This document shows positions 8,888 through 18,161 of a stretch of 61,484 nt of DNA, piece by piece (position 1 is the first letter of the stretch; every line of letters begins with the position of its first letter). Source of the stretch: Rhodospirillales bacterium. Lineage in GTDB: Bacteria > Pseudomonadota > Alphaproteobacteria > Rhodospirillales > JAPHRK01. Below the pieces are notes generated by a model that was not told where the DNA came from, ran no database searches, and worked only from the letters and a program-made list of their open reading frames with translations. Location: assembly GCA_026196105.1 (NCBI GenBank), contig JAPHRK010000038.1:1-61484 (forward strand), written 5' to 3'. A program made the position numbers and the translations under genes.

Positions 8888-9268
8888 ATGATGGCGACAG
8901 TTCGCTTTACCAAAGATCACGAATGGGTCAGTGTCGATGGCGACACAGCGACTGTAGGCGTGAGTGATTATGCTCAACAACAGCTCGGCGATGTGGTGTT
9001 TGTTGAACTTCCTGAAACGGGAACAAGCTTAAATAAAGGTGATGAGGCTGCGGTGGTTGAATCTGTTAAAGCAGCCAGTGAACTCTATTCACCTATTTCT
9101 GGAGAAGTTTCAGAAGCTAATGGTGCTTTGGAAGACGAGCCCTCTTTGATTAATAGTTCTGCCATGGGTAATGGATGGTTCTATAAAATGACAGTTTCAA
9201 ATACCGCTGAGCTTGATGAGCTCATGGATGAAACTGCTTATAAAGGTTATATCGAAGGACTCGATTAA
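8888..9268 (+). CDS. gcvH: Glycine cleavage system H protein
   Basis: This small lipoyl carrier shuttles the aminomethyl intermediate between the P, T and L proteins. The lipoylated lysine is K61 in [12 protein letters not shown], and the N-terminal FTKDHEWV and central [19 protein letters not shown] are family hallmarks. The length is 126 aa if translation begins at the first of two adjacent ATG codons; the second (8891) is equally good. A GAGAGGGG ribosome site precedes it. The stop overlaps the gcvPA start as TAATG. Confidence 0.97.
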   Translation: MMATVRFTKDHEWVSVDGDTATVGVSDYAQQQLGDVVFVELPETGTSLNKGDEAAVVESVKAASELYSPISGEVSEANGALEDEPSLINSSAMGNGWFYKMTVSNTAELDELMDETAYKGYIEGLD

Positions 9269-10611
9269 TGCGCTATCTGCCTTTGGGCCAAAGCGACCGT
9301 GAGGAAATGCTGAAAGACATTGGTGTTTCCAGTGTTGACGACCTCTTTGTTGATGTTCCTAAATCTGTACTGCTTGACACTCCGGTTGACCTGCCAAAAA
9401 CAGCAGGTGAAATGCAGGTGGAACGCAGTATATCTGCAATGGCACGAAAGAACCTAGGGACGTCCCAAGCTCCCTCTTTTCTTGGCGGAGGAGCTTATCG
9501 TCACCATGTTCCTGCTGCGGTTGACCATCTTATCCAGCGAGGGGAGTTTTTAACTTCTTACACGCCTTATCAGCCGGAAGTTTCCCAAGGCACCTTGCAG
9601 TATCTTTTTGAATTTCAAACCCAAGTATCCATGCTAACGGGTATGGACGTTGCCAATGCCTCTTTGTATGACGGGGCAACTGCAACGGCTGAAGCTGTGA
9701 TGATGGCCGCAAGGGTAACTAAACGCAAAAAAGCTGTGCTTAGTGGAGGGCTACATCCTCACTACAGAGATGTCACTTTGACTCAGGCCCGATTTATGGA
9801 TTTCGCGGTTGAGAGTGCTGATGTTGATGTCGAAGGCAAAGAAGACCTTACCGCTTTAATTGATGATAAAACCGCCTGTGTAGTGGTCCAAAACCCTTCT
9901 TTTTTTGGTCATGTAAAAGACCTAACGGGGTTGGCAGAAACTTGCCATGAAAAAGGCGTACTGCTTGTTGTCGCTTTCGGGGAAGTCGTGTCTCTGGGGG
10001 CGATTACCCCTCCAGGTGCCATGGGCGCGGATATTGTTGTTGGTGAAGGCCAATCTCTTGGCAACGCCGTGAACTATGGCGGTCCTTATTTGGGGTTGAT
10101 GGCGTGCCGACAAAAATTTGTGCGCCAAATGCCAGGACGTCTTGTTGGTGAAACAACCGATGTTGAAGGCCGTCGGGGGTGGGTTTTAACCCTCTCAACC
10201 CGCGAACAACATATCCGTCGGGAAAAAGCTACTAGTAACATTTGCACAAACTCTGGCCTTTGTGCCTTAGCCTTTAACATGCATTTGACCATGCTGGGTG
10301 AGGTTGGTTTTACTAAGCTGGCGAAAATTAATCATGCTCATGCATCGCTTTTGGTTGATCGCTTAGAAGAAATATCTGGCGTGGAATTGGTAAACGAGAG
10401 CTTCTTCAATGAGTTCACCTTGCGCCTTAGCAAACCAGCAACAGAAGTTGTTGATGCTTTGGTTGAGAAAGAGATATTGGGGGGAATTCCTGTCTCCCGT
10501 CTTTATCCAGGGGACAGCGACATGGCGGATTTGCTTTTAGTCGCTGCCACTGAGGTTAATACGGTTGAGGATATGGATGCCTTGGTTAATGGTTTGAAGG
10601 AGGTCCTCTAA
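9268..10611 (+). CDS. gcvPA: Glycine dehydrogenase (decarboxylating) subunit 1
   Basis: This is the N-terminal half of the split P protein. It forms a heterotetramer with GcvPB and decarboxylates glycine. The 447-aa length and the motifs [42 protein letters not shown] and [13 protein letters not shown] are typical of subunit 1. It lacks the PLP-binding lysine, as expected. It overlaps gcvH by one base and gcvPB by one base (both TAATG), so the three are translationally coupled. The two-subunit form is usual in many alphaproteobacteria, unlike the fused GcvP of E. coli. Confidence 0.96.
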   Translation: MRYLPLGQSDREEMLKDIGVSSVDDLFVDVPKSVLLDTPVDLPKTAGEMQVERSISAMARKNLGTSQAPSFLGGGAYRHHVPAAVDHLIQRGEFLTSYTPYQPEVSQGTLQYLFEFQTQVSMLTGMDVANASLYDGATATAEAVMMAARVTKRKKAVLSGGLHPHYRDVTLTQARFMDFAVESADVDVEGKEDLTALIDDKTACVVVQNPSFFGHVKDLTGLAETCHEKGVLLVVAFGEVVSLGAITPPGAMGADIVVGEGQSLGNAVNYGGPYLGLMACRQKFVRQMPGRLVGETTDVEGRRGWVLTLSTREQHIRREKATSNICTNSGLCALAFNMHLTMLGEVGFTKLAKINHAHASLLVDRLEEISGVELVNESFFNEFTLRLSKPATEVVDALVEKEILGGIPVSRLYPGDSDMADLLLVAATEVNTVEDMDALVNGLKEVL

Positions 10612-12110
10612 TGCCGACACATTCCATTAGTGGCAACCGTGGCCTACAAATTGAAGAACAGCTCATTTTTGAACAAGATAACCCTGGACAAACGGGTGTT
10701 GATTATCCTGACATTCCTCAAGCTAAGAATAGGCTTGGTGGGTTAGACCGGGAAGGGGAGATTGGTCTTCCTGGATTAAGCGAGCCGCAAGTGGTCCGTC
10801 ATTACATGCGTTTGAGCCAAAAGAACTATGCCATTGATAGCGGTGTCTATCCTCTTGGTTCGTGCACGATGAAACATAATCCGCGCTTGAATGAGAAGAT
10901 GGCGCGTCTGCCAGGATTAGCGGACCTTCATCCTTTACAACCCATGCAGACGACTCAAGGGGCTATGGAGCTTATGAGTTCCTGTGCCAATTGGCTCTGT
11001 ACCCTGACCAACATGCCTGTAGTTGCTATGTCACCTGCTGCTGGGGCCCATGGCGAGCTTTGTGGGTTGATGGCGGTTCGGGCTGCTTTGGAGGATCAAG
11101 GATATGCTCGGACGAAAGTTTTAGTCCCGGAATCCGCACATGGGACAAATCCAGCAAGCGCCCATCTTTGTGGCTATTCTGTTGAGTCCATTCCGGCGAA
11201 AGAAAATGGCCGGGTAAACTTGGATGTATTGAAAGAGAAACTTGACGGTGAAGTCGCCTGTTTCATGCTGACTAACCCCAATACATGCGGTTTATTTGAA
11301 AATGAGATTTTAGATATAGCCAAAGCAGTTCATGATGCCGGGGCTTATTTCTATTGTGATGGAGCTAACTTCAACGCTATCGTTGGCGTAGTACGTCCAG
11401 GTGACTTGGGCATAGATTGCATGCACATCAACCTGCATAAAACCTTCTCAACGCCCCATGGCGGCGGTGGACCAGGTAGTGGACCTGTTGTCTTCTCTGA
11501 AGCTTTAGCTCCGTACGTTCCTGTGCCTTATGTGGTGCAAGAAGGGGATACCTATCGACTAGTAGAAGATGAGGCTAGCGCTGAAGGGAAACCTTTTGGT
11601 CGTATGAAGAGCTTCCATGGACAGTTTGGCGTTTTTGTCCGTGCTTTGTCTTATATGATGAGCTTAGGCAGTGATGGTTTACGGCAAGTGGCACGGGATG
11701 CTGTGCTTAATGCCAATTATCTTGCGGTGAAGCTAGAAGGTTCTCTCTCTCGTTCATATGAAGGTGTGTGCATGCATGAGGTGTTGTTTGATGATCGTTT
11801 CCTCAAAGACACCGGGGTTACTACCTTAGATTTTGCAAAAGCTTTGCTTGATGAAGGTGTACACCCGATGACCATGTATTTCCCCTTAGTGGTGCACGGT
11901 GCCTTGTTGATGGAACCAACTGAAACGGAGTCTAAGCAAAGCCTGGATCAATTTATTGAGATGGTCTTAGGGCTTACAGAAAGAGCAAAGGGCGACAATG
12001 CGCGTTACTTTGAGCAAGCCCCTCGCATGACTCCTCGGCGTCGTTTAGACGAAACCGCAGCAGCCAGAAAACCTGTCTTGAAATGGGTCCCGCCTACTGA
12101 AGAGGCTTAA
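10611..12110 (+). CDS. gcvPB: Glycine dehydrogenase (decarboxylating) subunit 2
   Basis: This is the C-terminal, PLP-carrying half of the split glycine decarboxylase. The Schiff-base lysine is K277 in INLHKTFSTPHGGGGPGSGP. The N-terminal LPGLSEPQVVRHYMRLSQ and YPLGSCTMKHNPR, and the later HGTNPASAHLCGY, are conserved. The length is 499 aa. The operon continues 4 bp downstream into an MFS transporter. Confidence 0.97.
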   Translation: MPTHSISGNRGLQIEEQLIFEQDNPGQTGVDYPDIPQAKNRLGGLDREGEIGLPGLSEPQVVRHYMRLSQKNYAIDSGVYPLGSCTMKHNPRLNEKMARLPGLADLHPLQPMQTTQGAMELMSSCANWLCTLTNMPVVAMSPAAGAHGELCGLMAVRAALEDQGYARTKVLVPESAHGTNPASAHLCGYSVESIPAKENGRVNLDVLKEKLDGEVACFMLTNPNTCGLFENEILDIAKAVHDAGAYFYCDGANFNAIVGVVRPGDLGIDCMHINLHKTFSTPHGGGGPGSGPVVFSEALAPYVPVPYVVQEGDTYRLVEDEASAEGKPFGRMKSFHGQFGVFVRALSYMMSLGSDGLRQVARDAVLNANYLAVKLEGSLSRSYEGVCMHEVLFDDRFLKDTGVTTLDFAKALLDEGVHPMTMYFPLVVHGALLMEPTETESKQSLDQFIEMVLGLTERAKGDNARYFEQAPRMTPRRRLDETAAARKPVLKWVPPTEEA

Positions 12111-12114
12111 AGGG

Positions 12115-13329
12115 GTGAATTCGGCATTAAAAGGTCGTTCGCTCGTTATTATTTCTGTTTCTCAAGTAGCGATTATGGCGCTGTGGTTTTCAGCATCAGC
12201 CGTAGCGCCTGCCCTTAAAATTGAGTACGGCCTCACGGCTGATCGAATTTCCCTCTTAACAAGCTCTGTTCAAGCTGGCTTTGTTGCTGGAGCATTGATC
12301 AGCGCCTTGTTTGGAATGGCTGATCGTCTAGATCCCCGACGCTTTATCATGGGTGCCGCTCTTATAGCTGTTATCGCTAATACGGCAATTTTATATATCC
12401 CACCTGACTCTTATAGCTTTGTCATTCTCAGGTTTATTACAGGCCTCTGTATGGCAGGGGTTTATCCAGTGGGGATGAAACTTGCAGGTTCTTGGGCGAA
12501 AGGGGATATGGGCCTCTTGGTGGGTATACTAGTTGGTGCATTGACGTTAGGGTCAGCTGCTCCCCATCTTTTTAATGCCTTTGGCGGCATAGATTGGCGC
12601 TTTACCATTGGTATGGCCTCTGTTGCAGCTTTTGGGGGCGCTTTGTTGATTAATTTGGCTACGATTGGACCAAATATAAGCCCCTCTCCGCCCTTTAAAG
12701 CCAAAGCAGCACTTGCTGCCTTTACGACTCCTTCCTTGAGGTTGGCTAATTTTGGTTACCTTGGTCATATGTGGGAACTTTATGCTATGTGGGCTTGGCT
12801 CGGGGTTTTTCTAACCGCGAGTTTTGAGCTAACCATGGACCAAACTGAAGCTGGTACTTGGGGTAGTTTTGCTGCTTTCCTATCGATCGGTGTTGGGGGC
12901 GCTATTGGGTCATTAGGTGCTGGGCATTTAGCGGACCGTTTAGGGAGAACTACCTTGACCATTGCCGCTATGGGCATAAGCGGGGCATGTGCAATTTTAG
13001 TCGGTTTCTTCTTTGGGGCCTCCCCAATTTTACTAATTGTTATTTGCTTTATATGGGGTGTTTCTGTAGTAGCTGATTCTGCACAGTTTTCAGCAAGTAT
13101 TGCTGAGTTATCGCCACCAGATCGGGTAGGGACTATGTTAACGGTCCAAACCGCTTCCGGCTTTCTCTTGACCCTTGGGGCAATCCATTTGATGCCTCAT
13201 ATGGTCAATTGCGCAGGATGGCAATACGCCTTTGCTATTTTAGCGATAGGTCCTCTCTTTGGGGTGATATCTATGGCGCGATTACGCCTTCACCCTGATG
13301 CTATTAAACTAGCTAACGGGAAACGTTAA
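12115..13329 (+). CDS. MFS transporter at the end of the gcv operon
   Basis: A 404-aa polytopic protein with about 12 hydrophobic segments and MFS signatures, including the loop after helix 2 (FGMADRLDPRRF) and its repeat in the second half (GHLADRLGRTT). It resembles the CynX/NimT type of small MFS carriers, but the substrate cannot be read. It starts with a GTG at 12115, only 4 bp after gcvPB, so it is probably translated from the same mRNA. That position hints at a link to glycine or one-carbon metabolism, which is inference only. Confidence 0.85.
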   Translation: MNSALKGRSLVIISVSQVAIMALWFSASAVAPALKIEYGLTADRISLLTSSVQAGFVAGALISALFGMADRLDPRRFIMGAALIAVIANTAILYIPPDSYSFVILRFITGLCMAGVYPVGMKLAGSWAKGDMGLLVGILVGALTLGSAAPHLFNAFGGIDWRFTIGMASVAAFGGALLINLATIGPNISPSPPFKAKAALAAFTTPSLRLANFGYLGHMWELYAMWAWLGVFLTASFELTMDQTEAGTWGSFAAFLSIGVGGAIGSLGAGHLADRLGRTTLTIAAMGISGACAILVGFFFGASPILLIVICFIWGVSVVADSAQFSASIAELSPPDRVGTMLTVQTASGFLLTLGAIHLMPHMVNCAGWQYAFAILAIGPLFGVISMARLRLHPDAIKLANGKR

Positions 13330-13337
13330 CGAAGCTC

Positions 13338-13667
13338 TTAGAAAAAGCCGTCTTCGTCATCGCCAATAGTAAAGAGTTGTGAAACGTAATCGAGGCGACT
13401 GCGCAGGCCTTGGCGTTTCAACAACTTGTGTTGAGCAGCATCAGGAAGGTCCGTAAACATGATAATGCCTTTTTCGATCAAGATGTCGATCAAATCTTCC
13501 GTTACCCGAGCCAACTCCATGTCGGCTTGCATCCATTCAGCATCTTCAATGCCAAGGAAAGCTCTTAGCTCTTTATCTTCGGAGGGCACCTCTTCAAGGG
13601 CACCTTCCGTGAGTACGTCATAGACAGCAACGATTTTTCCGGCTTCATTCCGTGTAACAAAGGGCAT
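13338..13667 (-). CDS. Conserved small alphaproteobacterial protein of unknown function
   Basis: This is a 109-aa acidic soluble protein. Its pattern is MPFVTRNEAGKIVAVYD, then an acidic stretch, then ELARVTEDLIDILIEKGIIMFTDLP and AAQHKLLKRQGLRSRL. I recognise this as a small family widespread in alphaproteobacteria that databases sometimes mislabel as tryptophan-synthase-beta-like. No catalytic residues are evident. It converges on the MFS gene with 8 bp between stops. GGGAG-like bases precede the start. Confidence 0.7.
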   Translation of the reverse strand: MPFVTRNEAGKIVAVYDVLTEGALEEVPSEDKELRAFLGIEDAEWMQADMELARVTEDLIDILIEKGIIMFTDLPDAAQHKLLKRQGLRSRLDYVSQLFTIGDDEDGFF

Positions 13668-13742
13668 TACGCTCCCTTTCTTTTTGCTTTTGCCAAATAC
13701 TGATATTCACTGTAACCATTTAAATTGATTAGGGGAAGTGAT

Positions 13743-14594
13743 CTAATTGAGGTGCGCTGCAACAGCAATTGCTGCGGCTGTTGGAATAGAAGCAATAAGA
13801 CCAAGAACGATAGGTTTCAGCCGAGTTGCTACACGGTCATTCCCGGCTATAAATTTTTTAACAACAATATCGCTAAAGAAAATCGGTACCAAAAGTAAAA
13901 GAGTGAGAGGGGGAATCTTGGTGAAGTAAATAGCTTGGCTTAACATAACCATGAGTAAACCGCCTGCGCCCAGCAAGAGTACCCCGTTAAAAGGGAAGCG
14001 TGTTTTTGGCCAATTCCATAAAATAAACCCAACCATTGAACCCCCTAGGGTTATTCCAAGTTGGGATAGTGTTTGAGTGTTGCTAAACATAGCAACACCG
14101 CTCAATCCGATTGCGGCGAATAAAATCATGATGGAAGACGTTAAGCCCCGGTCTGCCAGCTTATCTAAGCGTGCCATCAGAATACCGCCAACAATGGTGA
14201 TCACTAAAAACTTTAAGACTTCTGGAGATAAGGCCAAGCCATGAAACTGGGAATAACCAAACCAATAGGCAGTCAACATTGGGAAGCCTATCGCCGCAGT
14301 CCGCTTTACGTGGTGTTGGCTTTTTGAGCGGTCAAGAAATAGACCAACTCCAAAGCCAATAACAGCGAGATAAAATAGCTTGTGGCTTGATGCGATTGGC
14401 GGGAATGGAGGGCGCCCGACGATGAAAATGTAGGCTAATAAGAAGCCAATACCTACGCCCAATCCTGCAAATTCCCCCCCTCGTTCATTTCCAAGAACCA
14501 ACTTAATTGCCACAATAATGCTAAAGCTTACCAAGAGAGGGAAAGCTGTGGAAAAGATCAGAGGATTAGAGAGAATTCCTTCCATGGGGTTCAT
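13743..14594 (-). CDS. Hypothetical polytopic membrane protein
   Basis: The 283-aa product is almost entirely hydrophobic with roughly 8-9 membrane segments and short loops, one of them charged (LDRSKSQHHVKR). No transporter signature that I know is visible. Its start lies inside the 3-prime end of the upstream GST-fold gene, which overlaps it by 29 bp, so the two form a minus-strand transcription unit. An in-frame ATG at 14585 is an alternative start. Function is unknown; the pairing with a quinone/glutathione enzyme is the only contextual clue. Confidence 0.7.
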   Translation of the reverse strand: MNPMEGILSNPLIFSTAFPLLVSFSIIVAIKLVLGNERGGEFAGLGVGIGFLLAYIFIVGRPPFPPIASSHKLFYLAVIGFGVGLFLDRSKSQHHVKRTAAIGFPMLTAYWFGYSQFHGLALSPEVLKFLVITIVGGILMARLDKLADRGLTSSIMILFAAIGLSGVAMFSNTQTLSQLGITLGGSMVGFILWNWPKTRFPFNGVLLLGAGGLLMVMLSQAIYFTKIPPLTLLLLVPIFFSDIVVKKFIAGNDRVATRLKPIVLGLIASIPTAAAIAVAAHLN

Positions 14595-15492
14595 TGAACT
14601 CTATCTTGGGGCCGAGAGGTACGACGCCGCTGGGGTTAATAGTATCATGGCTCCGATAATAATGATCCTTAATGTGATCCATATGGACCGTTTCGGCAAC
14701 TCCTGGATATTGATAAAGTTCCCGAGTGTAAGCCCAAAGGTTTGGGTAATCAGCAAGACGTTGTTTGTTACATTTAAAATGTCCTACATAAACCGGATCA
14801 AAACGCAGTAAGGTCGTGAAGAGTCGCCAGTCAGCTTCGGTGATTTGGTCTCCTGTAAGATATCGCTGATTAGCAAGCTTGTTCTCTAAGGTGTCCAGGC
14901 CATCAAAAAGTTCACCGAAAGCTTCCTCATAAGCTTCTTGAGTTGTCGCGAATCCACAGCGGTAAACACCATTGTTTACTCGAGGATAAACATAGTCATT
15001 CACCTCATCGATCTCAGTTTTTAATGAGTCAGGGTAATAATTTCCTTCTTTAGCCCCAATCCCATCAAATTCCGTATTAAACATACGAATGATCTCAGAG
15101 GATTCGTTGTTAACGATGCTATTTGTTTGTTTGTCCCACAGGACAGGTACAGTAACCCTTCCTGTAAAATTCGTGTCGGCTTTTAAGTAAATAGAATAAA
15201 AAGGGGTGCCGTCAGGGAGTATCCACCCTTTATCCTTCATCAGAGCATTGACCACAGTAACATCAATCATGTTCTCAAGCCCTTTGAGAGCTCTGAAGAT
15301 TAACGTTCGGTGAGCCCAGGGACAGGCATACGAAACATACAGATGGTAGCGCCCCGCTTCTGCTTTAAAGCCGCTGGAGCCATCGGCAGTCACCCAGTTT
15401 CTAAAAGAGCTTTCTTTTCGCTCAAATCGACCTTCTGATTGAGAAGTTTCATACCATTGGTCTGCCCACTTGCCGTCAATTAGAAGTCCCAT
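14566..15492 (-). CDS. Glutathionyl-hydroquinone reductase-like GST (Xi class, ECM4/YqjG)
   Basis: This is a cytosolic glutathione-transferase-fold oxidoreductase. The family reduces glutathionyl-hydroquinones using glutathione. The signature CPWAHRT begins at C57 (YVSYACPWAHRT), and later motifs TVPVLWDKQTNSIVNNES, EIDEVNDYVYPRVNNGVYRCGFA and GDQITEADWRLFTTLLRFD match the Xi class. The length of 308 aa is usual. It is divergent from a LysR gene 120 bp away, which may control it. Confidence 0.92.
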   Translation of the reverse strand: MGLLIDGKWADQWYETSQSEGRFERKESSFRNWVTADGSSGFKAEAGRYHLYVSYACPWAHRTLIFRALKGLENMIDVTVVNALMKDKGWILPDGTPFYSIYLKADTNFTGRVTVPVLWDKQTNSIVNNESSEIIRMFNTEFDGIGAKEGNYYPDSLKTEIDEVNDYVYPRVNNGVYRCGFATTQEAYEEAFGELFDGLDTLENKLANQRYLTGDQITEADWRLFTTLLRFDPVYVGHFKCNKQRLADYPNLWAYTRELYQYPGVAETVHMDHIKDHYYRSHDTINPSGVVPLGPKIEFNEPHGRNSL

Positions 15493-15612
15493 TCTTTTAT
15501 CCTAAATTACTATGAGAAAATTGTTGAGACTAATTTAGGGAGTTTGCCTCTGGATATTAAGGTGGTTTGGTGGAATAATACTGTTTCTTCAAATTGCCCA
15601 ATGGGAGATTTA

Positions 15613-16524
15613 ATGGAAAAACTTACCGGTCTAGCCGTTTTTGCCAAAGTTGTAGAAGAGGGAAGTTTTACCGGAGCTGCGACCAGCCTTAACTTCTCTA
15701 AATCAACCATCAGCAAACATGTCACCCGCTTGGAAGAACGCTTAGGTGCGCGGCTTCTAAACAGGACAACACGGCGACTGACCCTTACAGAGGTTGGGCG
15801 GACGTTCTATGAGCGGTGTGAGAGAATTCTTGCTGAAGCAGAAGAAGCCGAGGAAGCGGTCAGTCGCTTGAGCAATGAGCCCCGCGGAACCCTGCGTATT
15901 ACCGCCCCGATGACATTCGCCACCCGGCATCTTTCAGACAGACTCCCCAAATTTATGGCACAACATCCCGATGTTTCCATAGAGATTGAGTTGGGTGATC
16001 GAGTAGTAAATATCGTTGATGAAGGTTTTGATGTCGCAATTCGGATTTCTCGAATGGCTGACTCAAGCCTTATAGCCAGACGCTTTGCCTCAAGTACTAT
16101 GAAAGTATGTGCTTCACCAGAATATTGGGAAAAACATGGTAAGCCACAAACACCACAAGATTTAAAAGACCACAACTGCCTCTTGTACAGCTATCGCTCA
16201 AGCCCAAGGGAATGGCGCTTTAAGGTCGCTCCAGATAATGAACAGGCCTTTGTTTCCGTGAGAGTATCTGGAACTTTGTTAGGTAATAATGGTGATATGG
16301 GGTTGTCTGTTGCTAAAGCTGGGCTCGGAGTCGCATATATTCCTGCTTTCCATATAGGAAATGACATAGAAGAAGGTTTGTTGGAACCAGCACTTGATGA
16401 TTATGTTGAGGCCCCAATCAACATGTATGCTGTTTATCCTCATGCGCGCCATCTTTCACCAAAAGTTAGAGTTTTTGTTGATTTCTTGGTTGAGTCTTTT
16501 AAAACCGATGGTCACTGGGATTGA
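15613..16524 (+). CDS. LysR-family transcriptional regulator
   Basis: The 303-aa protein has an N-terminal winged helix-turn-helix (LAVFAKVVEEGSFTGAA, STISKHVTRLEERLGARLL, RRLTLTEVG). A substrate-binding domain follows, with RGTLRITAPMTFATRHL and the GLGVAYIP loop typical of the CrgA/AaeR-like subgroup. GGGAG at 15603-15607 is well placed for the ATG at 15613. A longer frame from 15544 would reach into the intergenic space and is not favoured. It is divergent from the GST-fold gene, the common arrangement for a LysR regulator and its target. The effector is unknown. Confidence 0.93.
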   Translation: MEKLTGLAVFAKVVEEGSFTGAATSLNFSKSTISKHVTRLEERLGARLLNRTTRRLTLTEVGRTFYERCERILAEAEEAEEAVSRLSNEPRGTLRITAPMTFATRHLSDRLPKFMAQHPDVSIEIELGDRVVNIVDEGFDVAIRISRMADSSLIARRFASSTMKVCASPEYWEKHGKPQTPQDLKDHNCLLYSYRSSPREWRFKVAPDNEQAFVSVRVSGTLLGNNGDMGLSVAKAGLGVAYIPAFHIGNDIEEGLLEPALDDYVEAPINMYAVYPHARHLSPKVRVFVDFLVESFKTDGHWD

Positions 16525-16654
16525 TTTAATAAAATTGTATCAGAAAAAGTAACAACTTTTCTCTTGTTATACCCAATTAATATTACCAATTGTAGTTCAG
16601 CGCATTAAAAATCTGATATGGTTTTTAAATTATGAGTGGGGTAGTCGGAAACTA

Positions 16655-17275
16655 ATGATGCAACAAACTCAAGATAATAGTGCAGAGACTCGCTTCATTA
16701 ACGAATGTTTTTCGGAAAGTGATCAAGCCCCTGTAGATTGCCGAAAGGGTATCCCAGGTTTATTGACTCTTCCCGATTCTCCTGGTCGTGAGTATTGTGG
16801 TGAAATAGATATTAACATTGACGCTAATGGAAACTGGTTCCATGAAGGCTCTCCTTTTACCCGCAAAGATTTGATCTGCCTCTTTGCCTCAGTCTTAAAG
16901 CGTGATGAAAAAGGGGATTACTGGATTGCAACCCCAGCCGAATTGGGCCGAATTAAGGTTGATGATGCGCCTTTCTTAGCCGTTGAGATGTTTGTAACTG
17001 GAACGGGTAAGGACCAGGTTATTAGCTTTCGTACCAATATTGACGAGATGGTCACGGTTGAAGAAACACATCCGTTACAAATGCTTAAAGCCGCAGACAA
17101 TGGTGATTTGACTCCTTATGTGGGTATTCGCGGCAATATGGAGGCAAAAATTTCTCGCTCTGTGTATTACGAACTGGTTTCTCATGGTATAGAAGAAGAA
17201 ATTAACGGAAAAGTGATGTACGGCGTATGGAGCAGCAACAAATTCTTTCCACTGGGATCCCTAGACACCTCATAA
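16655..17275 (+). CDS. DUF1285 domain protein
   Basis: A 206-aa soluble protein of the DUF1285 family. The conserved core includes EIDINIDANGNWFHEGSPFTRKDL, broken here into the recognisable parts EIDINIDANGNW and FTRKDLICLFASVL, and the later DEMVTVEETHPL and PYVGIRGNMEAKISRSVYYEL. Function is not established. In alphaproteobacteria this gene typically precedes the CoA NUDIX hydrolase, a small DUF6111 membrane protein and the CCA transferase, exactly as here. It overlaps the NUDIX gene by 49 bp in another frame. A 7-codon reading frame ends in TAATG at its start. Confidence 0.9.
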   Translation: MMQQTQDNSAETRFINECFSESDQAPVDCRKGIPGLLTLPDSPGREYCGEIDINIDANGNWFHEGSPFTRKDLICLFASVLKRDEKGDYWIATPAELGRIKVDDAPFLAVEMFVTGTGKDQVISFRTNIDEMVTVEETHPLQMLKAADNGDLTPYVGIRGNMEAKISRSVYYELVSHGIEEEINGKVMYGVWSSNKFFPLGSLDTS

Positions 17276-17892
17276 CTCTAGAGCAAATCCTTAAGCGGTT
17301 TTCTCAAGGGAATAAACCAACTGCGCCCAAGAAGCCTGAAGACCGACGCGGTGACCATACCCTTAACCCAGGAACCTATCCTGATAATCCCACGCTTAGA
17401 ACCGCGGCAGTCCTAGTACCATTGATTAAACGTGAAGAAGGACTAACAGTCCTCCTTACTCAGCGCACAGAGCATCTTTCTAACCATGCAGGGCAAATCA
17501 GCTTTCCTGGTGGGCATGTTGAAGAGGATGATGAAACCCATGAGGAAGCTGCTTTGCGTGAAACAGAAGAGGAGGTTGGACTTGATAGAAAGCATATCTC
17601 AGTCATTGGGCGTCTTTCTGATTACGTAACCAGGACAGGGTTTATTGTCACCCCTGTTGTTGGAATAGTAGAGCCTCCTTTTGATATTAAACCTGATGAC
17701 CATGAGGTGGCTGAAGTTTTTGAAGTCCCCTTAGATTTTTTCCTGAATAAGGATAACCATCAAAGGCATACTTTATTTTATGCTGGGAAGGATCGCTACT
17801 TCTGGGCGATGCCATATGGGGATTATTATGTGTGGGGGGCAACAGCTGGAATGCTGGTAAACCTCTATGATTTTTTGATGGGACCTGAATAA
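17227..17892 (+). CDS. NUDIX hydrolase, CoA pyrophosphatase-like
   Basis: The 221-aa protein cleaves CoA or related nucleoside diphosphate derivatives to phosphopantetheine and 3-prime,5-prime-ADP by family analogy. The CoA-specific motif LLTQRTEHLSNHAGQISFPGG lies before the NUDIX box, whose key parts are GHVEEDDE and AALRETEEEVGL. It begins inside the DUF1285 gene, overlapping it by 49 bp, and ends 2 bp before the small membrane gene. The overlap and order suggest cotranslation from one message. Confidence 0.92.
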   Translation: MEQQQILSTGIPRHLITLEQILKRFSQGNKPTAPKKPEDRRGDHTLNPGTYPDNPTLRTAAVLVPLIKREEGLTVLLTQRTEHLSNHAGQISFPGGHVEEDDETHEEAALRETEEEVGLDRKHISVIGRLSDYVTRTGFIVTPVVGIVEPPFDIKPDDHEVAEVFEVPLDFFLNKDNHQRHTLFYAGKDRYFWAMPYGDYYVWGATAGMLVNLYDFLMGPE

Positions 17893-17894
17893 CC

Positions 17895-18152
17895 ATGCGT
17901 ATCCTACTACAATATGTTCTGCCAATCCTGGCACCCTTGATAATTTATGTTACTTGGTTGCTACTGCGAGGTAAGGGGAAGAAGTTACCTAATTGGGATG
18001 AAGGCCTCTGGTTCTGGCTTATTCTTCTCGGGCTTGTGTTTGGAATGATCAGTTTGATTTTTTTTGGTGTATCTGGCATGGAAGAAAAGGGTGGTCAGTA
18101 TATCGCTCCCCGTTTTGAGGATGGCAAAATTCTCCCACCTGAAAGACGGTGA
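17895..18152 (+). CDS. Small DUF6111-type membrane protein
   Basis: This 85-aa protein has two membrane segments (about residues 5-24 and 39-60) and a soluble C terminus ending GGQYIAPRFEDGKILPPERR. That tail and the place between a CoA NUDIX gene and the CCA transferase are characteristic of the DUF6111 family. Function is unknown. It starts 2 bp after the NUDIX stop and ends 9 bp before the next gene. Confidence 0.82.
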   Translation: MRILLQYVLPILAPLIIYVTWLLLRGKGKKLPNWDEGLWFWLILLGLVFGMISLIFFGVSGMEEKGGQYIAPRFEDGKILPPERR

Positions 18153-18161
18153 TGGTAAGTT

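Noticed and set aside
15544-15612. N-terminal extension of the LysR protein
   Set aside because: The extra residues are not LysR-like, and a good ribosome site precedes the ATG at 15613.
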